A stretch of 6,605 bases of DNA from Zhenhengia yiwuensis (GCF_014384995.1 NZ_JACRSY010000067.1:1-6605), one strand, 5' to 3'. Counted from the first letter of the stretch, positions 1 to 6,247 are shown. Numbers and translations: made by a program. Notes: a model not told the origin generated them from the letters alone.

Positions 1-321
<321 letters not shown>

Positions 322-489
322 AAAGTTTGTCTCTTGACATTTTGTACTGTTAAGTAGTACTGACTTGTCACTTAATGTGACTTTATGAATCGACTGGTTT
401 AATGGTTACTATTTTATTTTCAAAGTTCATTTCTTCTTATTTATCAAGGCCTTAGCCCTGTGTGTCAGTGGCGCTGTGCCCTGCTGACT
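322..489 (-). other. rRNA operon leader with boxA-like element and hairpins
   Basis: This is the transcribed leader between the inferred start site (~489) and the mature 16S 5' end. On the minus strand it carries a boxA-like sequence, TGAACTTTGAAAA (417-429), close to the TGTTCTTTGAAAACT found before Bacillus 16S genes, where it serves rRNA antitermination. Several hairpins are visible. One sits at the very start of the transcript (GTCAG/CTGAC arms with an inner GGC/GCC, 464-488). A second is GTCAC-ATTAA-GTGAC (367-381), and a third has GTACT/AGTAC arms (344-360). The latter two are plausible parts of the pre-16S processing structure. No credible coding sequence lies here. Confidence 0.7.
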
Positions 490-495
490 TGTATT

Positions 496-524
496 ATTAT
501 GCACCATAACCTTTCATAAGTCAA
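496..524 (-). promoter_or_regulatory. rRNA operon promoter (sigma-70 type)
   Basis: Read on the minus strand there is a -35 TTGACT (519-524), a 17-nt spacer and a -10 CATAAT (496-501), each one mismatch from consensus. A-rich DNA immediately upstream (about 525-570) resembles an UP element, as expected for an rRNA promoter. The start site should be near 488-490, giving a leader of about 168 nt before 16S. No second (P2) promoter was found between this and the 16S gene. Confidence 0.85.
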
Positions 525-579
525 TAGCTTTTTTTATTTTTTATTACTTTTTATTTCATCTTTCATTTTTTACCTTTTA

Positions 580-608
580 TAGACACAATTCTTCTCCTTT
601 TATATAAT
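580..608 (+). promoter_or_regulatory. Promoter of the decayed stalk-domain gene
   Basis: The plus strand has TAGACA (580-585), a 17-nt spacer and a perfect TATAAT (603-608), one mismatch in total. It points toward the start of the pseudogene at 656/665 and lies back-to-back with the rRNA promoter. Transcription would begin near 615. Confidence 0.65.
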
Positions 609-655
609 GAACTTATATCAAGCTTCATATCACTTCCCTATTATTTTCTTGAAAA

Positions 656-1403
656 GTGCCTACAATGTATTTTTCCTTAAAGCTAATAAAAATATACTTA
701 ACTGTACCTATCTTTTTACTTATAGTTCTATTTGCTCTCCCTACTTCTGCTTCTACATTACCTGTGCTTCTAGAGCAAAACACAACTCTAGTCCCCTTAC
801 GTTTTCTGAGTGAAACTCTTGGTTATACTTTAAACTTTACAGGAAATAAAAATCCTATTACCCTAACTAAATGCACCTGTCCCCTACAGTTTACAGTAAT
901 TAGTAATATATTGGCTATATAATGGTACGCCTATTGCCTTCCTCCTCACTTTAAAGAAAATTAATGGTACATATTACTGGGTTCGGGAATAAGCTTACTG
1001 CTACCAATGTGGTCCTACTGGACAAATTCTAGGTTTGAGCTCCACTGAACTTAAAAGTTATTTTGCGGGTTCACTTAAAATTCCGAGTATTTCTAATTAC
1101 ATTGCCATATTAGACCTAACACTCCATAAGAAGCTACTCTTACTTTCCACTATGCTTTAAGTAGGAGTCAAAAAACCTTACTGCATTACATTAGTGCAAG
1201 CGCCACAAAAAGGGATGAATATTTTTTGTTTTAATTATACATACTCATTTACCCTCTCCCACCTTACAGAAAAGTTTGTTCCCCCTATATCTATACAAGA
1301 AGTCTCCCAGACTGCTACTTCCTATCTTATAAAGATAGGCAATCATTATTTGAATTTTATCTTTAAAGATAGTCCATCACAAAATAAAGAAGTGTCTTTA
1401 TAA
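656..1403 (+). pseudogene. Decayed secreted stalk-domain protein (copper amine oxidase N-terminal-like)
   Basis: The first reading frame (GTG at 656, or more likely ATG at 665, to 922) encodes a signal peptide with a hydrophobic core ending ALPTSAS. It is followed by PVLLEQNTTLVPLRFLSETL and GYTLNF, the hallmark of the stalk domain also called copper amine oxidase N-terminal domain (PF07833), which in Clostridia sits in exported and cell-surface proteins. The frame then breaks. From 900 the +1 frame continues in the same style (YNGTPIAFLLTLKKINGTYY) but meets TAA at 990-992 and again at 1158-1160, before running from about 1161 to 1403. Another frame near 985-1030 gives NKLTATNVVLLDKF, so a second indel is likely. 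The most economical reading is one gene of roughly 250 codons disabled by at least one frameshift and two stops. The ribosome binding site is weak. The original function beyond being a secreted or wall-associated protein cannot be told. Confidence 0.7.
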
Positions 1404-1446
1404 TATTGATTGATATGCTTCTAATTATTTTCATGATTAGTGTATC

Positions 1447-1475
1447 TTGTCAACTTATTTAATTAATGTTATACT
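1447..1475 (+). promoter_or_regulatory. Near-consensus promoter before a short non-coding stretch
   Basis: The plus strand has TTGTCA (1447-1452), a 17-nt spacer and TATACT (1470-1475), each one mismatch from consensus. No convincing gene follows on this strand; the next structure is the palindromic terminator at 1545-1590. An imperfect inverted repeat (CTAATTA/TGATTAG arms, 1421-1440) lies just upstream and could be an operator or the worn terminator of the pseudogene. Confidence 0.5.
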
Positions 1476-1481
1476 ACATTT

Positions 1482-1588
1482 ATCAAAACAAAGTCTTAAA
1501 ATTGCCAAATTTTAAAGAACCTACTTTCGGGTATGGTTTATGTTGATGAAAAAAGAGCCAACTGACATGTCAGTTGGCTCTTTTTTCA
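1482..1588 (+). ncRNA. Candidate small RNA (hypothetical)
   Basis: A transcript from the promoter at 1447-1475 would start near 1482 and end in the T-tract of the terminator near 1588, about 105 nt. It can fold into three hairpins: TTAAAATT-GCCA-AATTTTAA (8-bp stem, about 1496-1515), AACCTAC paired with GTA-T-GGTT (about 1518-1538, one bulge), and the terminator stem. Only very short frames without a ribosome binding site occur inside it. I do not recognise it as a known RNA family. Its 3' half would be complementary to the end of the PAP2 transcript from the opposite strand. Confidence 0.3.
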
Positions 1589-1590
1589 TC
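1545..1590. terminator. Bidirectional terminator, perfect 46-bp palindrome
   Basis: The two 23-nt arms, centred between 1567 and 1568, are exact reverse complements, so there is no unpaired loop base in the DNA. The core GAGCCAACTGACA is flanked by an A6 tract on the left and a T6 tract on the right, so a hairpin followed by uridines forms in either direction. It sits between the plus-strand pseudogene or candidate RNA and the convergent PAP2 gene, and can end transcription from both sides. Confidence 0.92.
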
Positions 1591-1611
1591 TCATCCTTTT
1601 AAATTGAGTAT

Positions 1612-2451
1612 TTAATGTAAAAGCTTTTTAAATAAATAAGGTGCTCCTGCTATAAGCCATAAAACTAAAAGCGCATACTTAATCATACTTAGTATTAAAT
1701 CACCTTGTAAAATAAACTTTAAGGCTAAGTAAACAAGTATTACTCCGCCTAAACCTATTATAATTTTTAAAATTTGCTGTTTTAGTGTTCCTTTTGTTTC
1801 AAAATGGATATAGTTTTGTTCTAAATAACAACCTACAACAAATCCCCATAGGGCGCCTACAGATTTAAGTAAATCCTTTTCAATAGGTACAATAAGGAAA
1901 ATAAACGCTAGTATACCTACACCTAGTACATGCCATCTAGTAAAGCCTGTCTCCTCATCATATAGTTTATCTGCAACCACTATTACAATAAGTCCAATAA
2001 TCATACCCGCAATAACATCTACAGGCCAATGTACACCTAAATAAAGTCTTGTAAAAGCAGTTAAAATAATCATAGTTATTCCAAGTATATACATAGACTT
2101 ATTTCTAAAGATCATCATAGCACTTGCCCAAAAGCTCGTAGCATTTTGTGTATGCCCACTTGGAAAGGAATAACTTGTAGCAGTCTCAACTCTAAGTGGT
2201 TTTACAACACCTTTCTCAAATGGTCTTGGTGCTTTTATAAGATTTTTAATAACACCATTTACTACAGTACTGCATAATACAGCCCATCCTATACGGACTG
2301 TTTTTTTCTTATCACTACACCAATATAAGATGGCTAATACAATGACTAGTGGTAAACTCTCTGCTAGTGCTGTTATAGCTTCCATAATAGAAGTTAAAAA
2401 TGGATTTCTTATATTTTGTAATGCTTGTAAGATAGCAATTTCCCAGTTCAT
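1612..2451 (-). CDS. PAP2-family membrane phosphatase
   Basis: The 279-residue protein has the three motifs of the PAP2 / type 2 phosphatidic acid phosphatase superfamily. Motif 1 is K69-x6-R76-P77 (KNLIKAPRP), motif 2 is P97-S-G-H100 and motif 3 is T134-R135-x5-H141-x3-D145 (TRLYLGVHWPVD). By family knowledge H141 is the nucleophile, H100 the acid-base residue, and K69, R76 and R135 hold the phosphate. The usual Ser before the motif 3 Arg is Thr here. Hydrophobic stretches around 31-46, 105-135, 143-162, 175-190, 196-210, 228-248 and 254-275 make it a polytopic membrane protein, with the C-terminal third longer than the minimal PAP2 core. Family members remove phosphate from lipid phosphates such as undecaprenyl pyrophosphate or phosphatidic acid; the substrate here is unknown. 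ATG at 2451 follows AGGAG at a 6-nt gap. It lies 16 bp after the small membrane protein gene, probably in one transcript, and ends at the palindromic terminator. Confidence 0.93.
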   Translation of the reverse strand: MNWEIAILQALQNIRNPFLTSIMEAITALAESLPLVIVLAILYWCSDKKKTVRIGWAVLCSTVVNGVIKNLIKAPRPFEKGVVKPLRVETATSYSFPSGHTQNATSFWASAMMIFRNKSMYILGITMIILTAFTRLYLGVHWPVDVIAGMIIGLIVIVVADKLYDEETGFTRWHVLGVGILAFIFLIVPIEKDLLKSVGALWGFVVGCYLEQNYIHFETKGTLKQQILKIIIGLGGVILVYLALKFILQGDLILSMIKYALLVLWLIAGAPYLFKKLLH

Positions 2452-2467
2452 ATCCTGCTCCTATTCT

Positions 2468-2793
2468 CTAATTCTTTAATATATAACGTATAGTAAGACT
2501 TCTAAAAAATTCTAATATGGTACAACTTACATCTAGTATAATGCGAATCCACTCATATGTTAAATACTTTCTTTTCTCTATTAGTAATAGGAAGTCCCCA
2601 TAACCTTCAATAAGAGATCCTACATACAACAAACTAATAAATATTACTATATTAATAAAAGTCCTGTCAAAAAACATAATTCCTATGAGTATTAATAGAT
2701 TCAATCCTATTTGTGTTAAAGAAAAACTAAACTTAAGCTTATCACTTACCCCTATATAAGCACAACTAATCTTTTTTAAACTTTTTGTTCCAT
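2468..2793 (-). CDS. Small membrane protein, apparently frameshifted at codon 4
   Basis: I do not recognise the family. The best start is ATG at 2793, preceded by the strong site GAGAGGGG five nt upstream, but that frame reads MEQKV and stops. A -1 shift (or one extra A) in the A5 tract at 2782-2786 joins it to a long open frame, giving a 108-residue protein that begins MEQKSLKKISCAYIG and ends SLTIRYILKN. Residues ~24-42 and ~46-64 look membrane-spanning, and ~82-100 may be a third or an amphipathic helix. Without the shift, the longest conventional product is 78 residues from TTG at 2704 (2468-2704), whose AGGA touches the start codon and is badly spaced. An indel mutation, a sequencing error or programmed slippage are all possible. 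It is the first gene of the leftward unit with the PAP2 phosphatase, 16 bp apart, so the two may work together; that is inference only. Confidence 0.55.
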
Positions 2794-2866
2794 TTAATCC
2801 CCTCTCTTGTATTTGTTGTCAGTTTTTTATTTCGGCTTTAATCCTACAGATTCTACTTATACTACT

Positions 2867-2895
2867 ATTATAAATTATTTAGTGGATTATGAAAG
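2867..2895 (-). promoter_or_regulatory. Tentative promoter of the leftward membrane protein/PAP2 unit
   Basis: On the minus strand a perfect TATAAT lies at 2867-2872. The best -35 at a 17-nt spacing is CTTTCA (2890-2895), only half matched. It would give a 5' leader of about 65 nt before ATG 2793. The same bases read on the plus strand give TATAAA (2869-2874), which may serve the divergent 44-codon gene. Confidence 0.35.
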
Positions 2896-2905
2896 GAACA
2901 AAAAT

Positions 2906-3040
2906 ATGAATATGCTAGCAAATTTTGATCTTGATTTTGATACCATTCCTTTAGGAAATCTTTGGAATACATTAGCTGGTGAGGCCCCAAACTGCTATCA
3001 GTATGAAATGATTATAACCAAATTTCTTAGTCAAAAATAA
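2906..3040 (+). CDS. Small acidic protein of unknown function (44 aa)
   Basis: ATG at 2906 is preceded by AAAGGA at an 8-nt gap, a normal Clostridia ribosome binding site, and the frame closes at TAA 3038-3040. The product starts MNMLANFDLDFDTIPLGNLW and ends ITKFLSQK. It has three Asp, two Glu and two Lys (net charge about -3), one Cys, and neither a signal peptide nor a membrane segment. The frame is open upstream to a TTG at 2807, but that start lacks a ribosome binding site, so I chose the ATG. A possible -10 (TATAAA, 2869-2874) lies upstream and a hairpin terminator follows 15 bp after the stop, so it looks like a single-gene unit. I do not recognise any family. It could also be the tail of a lost larger gene. 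Confidence 0.5.
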   Translation: MNMLANFDLDFDTIPLGNLWNTLAGEAPNCYQYEMIITKFLSQK

Positions 3041-3055
3041 TCTCTTTATCCATTT

Positions 3056-3084
3056 AAGCATCTTCATATAGGTGCTTATTTTTA
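3056..3084 (+). terminator. Intrinsic terminator after the 44-codon gene
   Basis: Arms AAGCATC (3056-3062) and GGTGCTT (3071-3077) form a 7-bp stem with one G-U pair and an 8-nt loop, followed by TTATTTTTA. The orientation fits the plus-strand small gene and separates it from the downstream phosphodiesterase operon. Confidence 0.65.
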
Positions 3085-3129
3085 CTTACTTCTAACAGAA
3101 TTTTTATTTTATTTGCCCTATACTTGTCA

Positions 3130-3135
3130 TATAAT
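3130..3135 (+). promoter_or_regulatory. -10 element of the phosphodiesterase-transporter operon
   Basis: A perfect TATAAT lies 29 nt before the start codon at 3165. The -35 region at the usual spacing is only T-rich (TTTTAT at 3107-3112), so the promoter is weakly supported upstream. The predicted start of transcription is near 3142, just ahead of the ribosome binding site. Confidence 0.45.
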
Positions 3136-3164
3136 AAAAGAAAAGTCTTTAACGAGGTGATTCC

Positions 3165-4478
3165 ATGTCTACTCCCCATCTACTTGTAGTTTCTCTTGAT
3201 GCTGTATCTTCTAAAGACCTTACCTTACTCAAAACACTTCCCAACTTCTCAAAGTTCTTATCTCAAGGTGCTTTAATTGAAAGAGTACATAGTATTTCTC
3301 CTACACTTACTTATCCTGCACATACTACAATAGTAACAGGTAACTATCCTATCCATCATGGTATTATTAATAATACACTTTTAGAACCTAGCCATTCAAA
3401 TCCTAACTGGTATTGGTATGCTAAAGCCATTAAAACTCCCACCTTATTTGACCTTGCCCATGAAAAAGGCCTTACCACCTGTTCCATTTTATGGCCTGTG
3501 ACAGGATGTAGCCAAATTACTTACAATCTCCCTGAAATTTTTCCAACAAAAAAATGGCACCATCAACTTATTATGTCTGGTCTAGCCGGCTCACTAAATT
3601 ATCAATTAGAAATTCTAAAAAAGTTTGGCCATTTAAGACAAGGTACTAAACAACCCTACTTAGATGATTTTGTCATGGCTGCTACAAAATATACGCTCCT
3701 CAAATATAAGCCCGATCTTATATGTGTGCATCTTACAGATGTAGATACACACCGCCATTACACAGGTTATTCTAGTGAATCAAGTATCCAAGCCCTTTAT
3801 AGACATGACAAGCGACTTGGTGAAATTATTGAGACTTTAAAAGAAGCCCATCTTTATGACTCTACTCATCTTGTACTTCTTGGCGATCATGATCAACTTC
3901 CTGTGCATAGCTTTATAAGACTTAATCAATACCTGATAGAGAAAGGTTTTATTAGATGTAACAAGAAAGGTCGTATTCTATCTTACGATGCTATAGCTAA
4001 ATCTTGTGATGGTAGTAGCTATATTTATCTTAAAGATAAACATAACCTTGAACTTATGAAGCAAATTCAGTCGTTACTTAATGATCTACAATCTCTACCT
4101 CCTTATCCTATTGAAAAATGTCTTTCTGGTGAAGAAGCTAGCAGTATGGGTGCAGACGATTTATGTGCTTTTATGTTAGAAGCAAAAGAGGGATATTATT
4201 TCATAGATGACCTATCTGGAGAACTTATTGAACCTATTCATTCAGAAAATGTAGGTATCATGCCACACCATGTTCATTCAGCTCATGGTTATCTTACAAG
4301 TAAAGCTGACTATACCACATTCTTTATGGCATCTGGCCCTCTTATCAAACCTAACTTTATATTACCTGAAGGTGAACTTGTTAATCATGCTCCTCTTCTC
4401 GCTTATCTTCTAGGACTTGAATTTAAAAATATAGATGGCCATATGGAATGGAAATTATTAAATGAGGTGAATGCATGA
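3165..4478 (+). CDS. Nucleotide pyrophosphatase/phosphodiesterase-family enzyme (alkaline phosphatase superfamily)
   Basis: The 437-residue protein has the two-metal site of the type I phosphodiesterase/nucleotide pyrophosphatase family (PF01663). The likely metal ligands are D12 (VVSLDAV), D194 and H198 (TDVDTHRH), D241 and H242 (LGDHD), and H374 (HSAHGY). The expected nucleophile is T49 in PTLTYPAH, followed by the conserved TIVTGNYPIHHGI. Such enzymes use two zinc or similar ions to split phosphodiester or pyrophosphate bonds of nucleotides or lipid head groups. The substrate cannot be predicted here. No signal peptide or membrane segment is seen, so it should be cytoplasmic, unlike many animal ENPPs. 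ATG at 3165 follows GAGGTGA at a 5-nt gap. Its TGA overlaps the ATG of the next gene (ATGA, 4475-4478), so the two are probably translationally coupled. All catalytic residues appear present and the length is normal for bacterial members. Confidence 0.92.
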   Translation: MSTPHLLVVSLDAVSSKDLTLLKTLPNFSKFLSQGALIERVHSISPTLTYPAHTTIVTGNYPIHHGIINNTLLEPSHSNPNWYWYAKAIKTPTLFDLAHEKGLTTCSILWPVTGCSQITYNLPEIFPTKKWHHQLIMSGLAGSLNYQLEILKKFGHLRQGTKQPYLDDFVMAATKYTLLKYKPDLICVHLTDVDTHRHYTGYSSESSIQALYRHDKRLGEIIETLKEAHLYDSTHLVLLGDHDQLPVHSFIRLNQYLIEKGFIRCNKKGRILSYDAIAKSCDGSSYIYLKDKHNLELMKQIQSLLNDLQSLPPYPIEKCLSGEEASSMGADDLCAFMLEAKEGYYFIDDLSGELIEPIHSENVGIMPHHVHSAHGYLTSKADYTTFFMASGPLIKPNFILPEGELVNHAPLLAYLLGLEFKNIDGHMEWKLLNEVNA

Positions 4479-5761
4479 AAAGTTTAAGCACACAAGAAAA
4501 AAGTTGGATTATGTATGATTGGGCTAACTCCGCCTACTCTATGACAATTACTTCTACTATTCTACCTATCTATTTTAAAATGGTAGCTTCTAATGGGAAT
4601 ATGTCTTCTAGTGACTCTACGGCTCTTTGGGGCTATACTATTTCTCTTTCTACTTTAGTTGTATCCTTACTTGCTCCTGTCCTTGGGACCATTGCAGACT
4701 ATAAAGGTTTTAAAAAGAAGTTTTTTACAACGTTCTTCTCTATAGGTGTCATCAGTACTATAGCCTTAGCGCTTGCTCCTTCTGATAATCCCTATCTTTT
4801 ACTTATTCTGTATGGTTTTTGCGTATTAGGCTTTTCAGGCGGCAATATCTTCTATGATGCTTTTCTAGTGGATGTCACTACCAATGATAGAATGGATAAA
4901 GTCTCTTCTTATGGCTTTGCTATGGGATATATCGGCAGTACTATTCCTTTTATAGGTTGCATGGCTATTGTACTTCTAACCCAGCAAAGCCTTTTACCTA
5001 TTAGTCTAACTTTAGCATGTAAATTAACCTTCTTAATTACAGCCATCTGGTGGGGACTATTTACCTTCCCTCTCTTAAAGAATGTTAAACAAAATTATTA
5101 TATTGAACAAGAACCTCATGCTATTTCTAATGCCTTTAAACGATTAGGTCATACATTTAAAGATATTAGAAACTATAAACCTATTTTTATCTTTCTCATT
5201 GCATACTTCTTCTATATTGATGGCGTAGATACAATTATAGGTATGTCTACCTCTTATGGAACTGACTTAGGGATTTCCATGAGTGCACTTCTAATCATTT
5301 TGCTATTGACTCAATTTGTTGCTTTTCCTTTTACTATTCTCTACGGCAAGCTTGCAAAGAAATGGGGTACAAAAAAACTTCTCTATGTAGGCGTCATTAC
5401 ATATATCTGTATTTGTTGTTATGGATATTTCATAAAAGATGTATTAGATTTTTGGATTTTAGCTATGGCAGTAGGTTCAGCTCAAGGTGGTATTCAAGCT
5501 ATCTCTAGATCTTATTTTGCTAAATTAGTTCCAAAAGAAAAATCTAATGAATTCTTTGGTTTCTATAATATCTTTGGCAAATTTGCTGCTATTATGGGGC
5601 CCTTCTTAGTTGCTGTTGTGACACAACTTACGGGACGTACTAATAATGGGATTATCAGCCTTATCTTTTTATTTATTATAGGCTTTATTACACTTCTCTT
5701 TGTACCTAATGTAGATTCTACTACTCTTAAGCCAGAACATATTTCTAACTTAGATACTTAA
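4475..5761 (+). CDS. MFS transporter, UMF1/Atg22-like
   Basis: The 428-residue protein has about twelve hydrophobic segments. Its features match the Atg22-like/UMF1 branch of the major facilitator superfamily (PF11700): SWIMYDWANSAY (10-21), the MFS motif A region GTIADYKGFKKK (71-82), FYDAFLVDV (126-134), FFYIDGVDTI (245-254), and the long conserved block GSAQGGIQAISRSYFAKLVP (334-353) running on to NIFGKFAAIMGP. A cytoplasmic loop with charged residues (about 202-235) divides the two six-helix halves. The substrate of bacterial UMF1 proteins is generally unknown; yeast Atg22 exports amino acids from the vacuole. The start ATG overlaps the stop of the phosphodiesterase gene, with GAGGTGA located inside that gene just ahead. 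The shared operon suggests it moves a substrate or product of that enzyme, which is inference. A terminator follows 39 bp after the stop. Confidence 0.92.
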   Translation: MKSLSTQEKSWIMYDWANSAYSMTITSTILPIYFKMVASNGNMSSSDSTALWGYTISLSTLVVSLLAPVLGTIADYKGFKKKFFTTFFSIGVISTIALALAPSDNPYLLLILYGFCVLGFSGGNIFYDAFLVDVTTNDRMDKVSSYGFAMGYIGSTIPFIGCMAIVLLTQQSLLPISLTLACKLTFLITAIWWGLFTFPLLKNVKQNYYIEQEPHAISNAFKRLGHTFKDIRNYKPIFIFLIAYFFYIDGVDTIIGMSTSYGTDLGISMSALLIILLLTQFVAFPFTILYGKLAKKWGTKKLLYVGVITYICICCYGYFIKDVLDFWILAMAVGSAQGGIQAISRSYFAKLVPKEKSNEFFGFYNIFGKFAAIMGPFLVAVVTQLTGRTNNGIISLIFLFIIGFITLLFVPNVDSTTLKPEHISNLDT

Positions 5762-5800
5762 ATAGAATATTAAAATATCTCTTGAAAATAATTTATATAG

Positions 5801-5836
5801 AAAAAAGCTATAACACTAATGTGTTATAGCTTTTTT
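5801..5836. terminator. Bidirectional terminator between the transporter and the rRNA-tRNA operon
   Basis: Arms of 16 nt (5801-5816 and 5821-5836) are exact reverse complements around a TAAT loop. The core GCTATAACAC is flanked by A6 and T6, giving a U-tract in both directions. It ends the rightward transporter operon and the leftward 23S-5S-tRNA operon, whose last gene, tRNA-Gly, stops 19 bp away. Confidence 0.93.
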
Positions 5837-5854
5837 AGAATCACAAATAATAAA

Positions 5855-5927
5855 AGCGCGAGACGGGACTCGAACCCGCGACCCTCTCCTTGGCAAGGAG
5901 ATGCTCTACCAACTGAGCCACTCGTGC
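5855..5927 (-). tRNA. tRNA-Gly (GCC)
   Basis: The minus strand folds as a 73-nt cloverleaf with D arm GCTCAGTTGGTAGAGC, anticodon arm CTCCTT-GCC-AAGGAG and T-arm GCGGGTTCGAGTCCCGT. The anticodon GCC reads GGC and GGU. The discriminator is U, as usual for bacterial tRNA-Gly, and no CCA is encoded. The acceptor stem (GCACGAG / CTCGCGC) has an A-C mismatch at pair 3-70 (5925 against 5858). It is the last gene of the operon. Confidence 0.95.
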
Positions 5928-5933
5928 AAAACA

Positions 5934-6006
5934 TGAGCCACCGGAGGCTCGAACTCCGGACCACTTGATTAAAAGTCAAGTGCTCTACCAACTGAGCTAG
6001 TGACCC
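5934..6006 (-). tRNA. tRNA-Lys (UUU)
   Basis: The minus strand gives a 73-nt cloverleaf: acceptor GGGTCAC / GTGGCTC with two G-U pairs, D arm GCTCAGTTGGTAGAGC, anticodon arm ACTTGA-CTTTTAA-TCAAGT with anticodon UUU, and T arm CCGGAGTTCGAGCCTCCGG. The discriminator is A and no CCA is encoded. It lies 6 bp from tRNA-Gly. Confidence 0.97.
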
Positions 6007-6020
6007 ATATTCTATTATGC

Positions 6021-6043
6021 TATTTCCTAAATCACAGGAAATA
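6021..6043 (-). other. Hairpin in the tRNA-Pro/tRNA-Lys spacer
   Basis: TATTTCCT (6021-6028) and AGGAAATA (6036-6043) form a perfect 8-bp stem with a 7-nt loop in the 39-bp spacer. No T-run follows in the operon's direction, so it is more likely a spacer structure for RNA processing than a terminator. Confidence 0.4.
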
Positions 6044-6045
6044 AA

Positions 6046-6120
6046 TCGGGGTGACAGGACTCGAACCTGCGGCCTCCTGAACCCAAATCAGGCGCTCTAG
6101 CCAAACTGAGCCACACCCCG
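6046..6120 (-). tRNA. tRNA-Pro (UGG)
   Basis: The minus strand gives a 75-nt cloverleaf: acceptor CGGGGTG / CACCCCG fully paired, anticodon arm CCTGA-TTTGGGT-TCAGG with anticodon UGG, and T arm GCAGGTTCGAGTCCTGT. The discriminator is A and no CCA is encoded. It follows 5S by 7 bp. Confidence 0.97.
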
Positions 6121-6127
6121 TTTTAAA

Positions 6128-6244
6128 GTTGGCAACCACTTACTCTCCCGGGCCGTCTCCAGCCAAGTACCATCAGCCGCTTTAGTCTTAACCTACGTGT
6201 TCGGTATGGGAACGGGTGTTTCCCTAAAGCGCATCGTCACCAAC
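6128..6244 (-). rRNA. rrf: 5S ribosomal RNA
   Basis: The 117-nt sequence on the minus strand begins GTTGGTGACGATGCGCTTTA, contains the conserved ACACCCGTTCCCATACCGAA and ends GAGAGTAAGTGGTTGCCAAC. The ends pair over 9 bp (GTTGGTGAC with GTTGCCAAC, two G-U pairs), which sets the boundaries. It lies between tRNA-Glu and tRNA-Pro in the leftward operon. Confidence 0.96.
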
Positions 6245-6247
6245 AAA

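Noticed and set aside
607..813. 68-codon frame starting at an ATG
   Set aside because: It overlaps the stalk-domain gene remnant in another frame, and its product shows no domain; the overlapping frame has a clear signal peptide and PLRFLSETL motif.
1194..1403. Separate 69-codon gene starting at GTG
   Set aside because: The frame is open back to the stop at 1158 in the same phase as the upstream remnant, and no ribosome binding site precedes the GTG; it is better read as the tail of the pseudogene.
1540..1602. 20-codon frame (starting MLMKKEPTDM) running through the terminator
   Set aside because: No ribosome binding site, and most of its length is simply the palindromic terminator.
2807..2905. 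Longer N-terminus (TTG start) for the 44-residue protein
   Set aside because: No ribosome binding site before the TTG, and the extension overlaps the likely promoter region; ATG 2906 has a well-placed AAAGGA.
3056..3084. Hairpin as an operator of the phosphodiesterase operon
   Set aside because: It sits close after the 44-codon gene, is followed by a T-run, and lies upstream of the operon's -10 element, so a terminator is the simpler reading.
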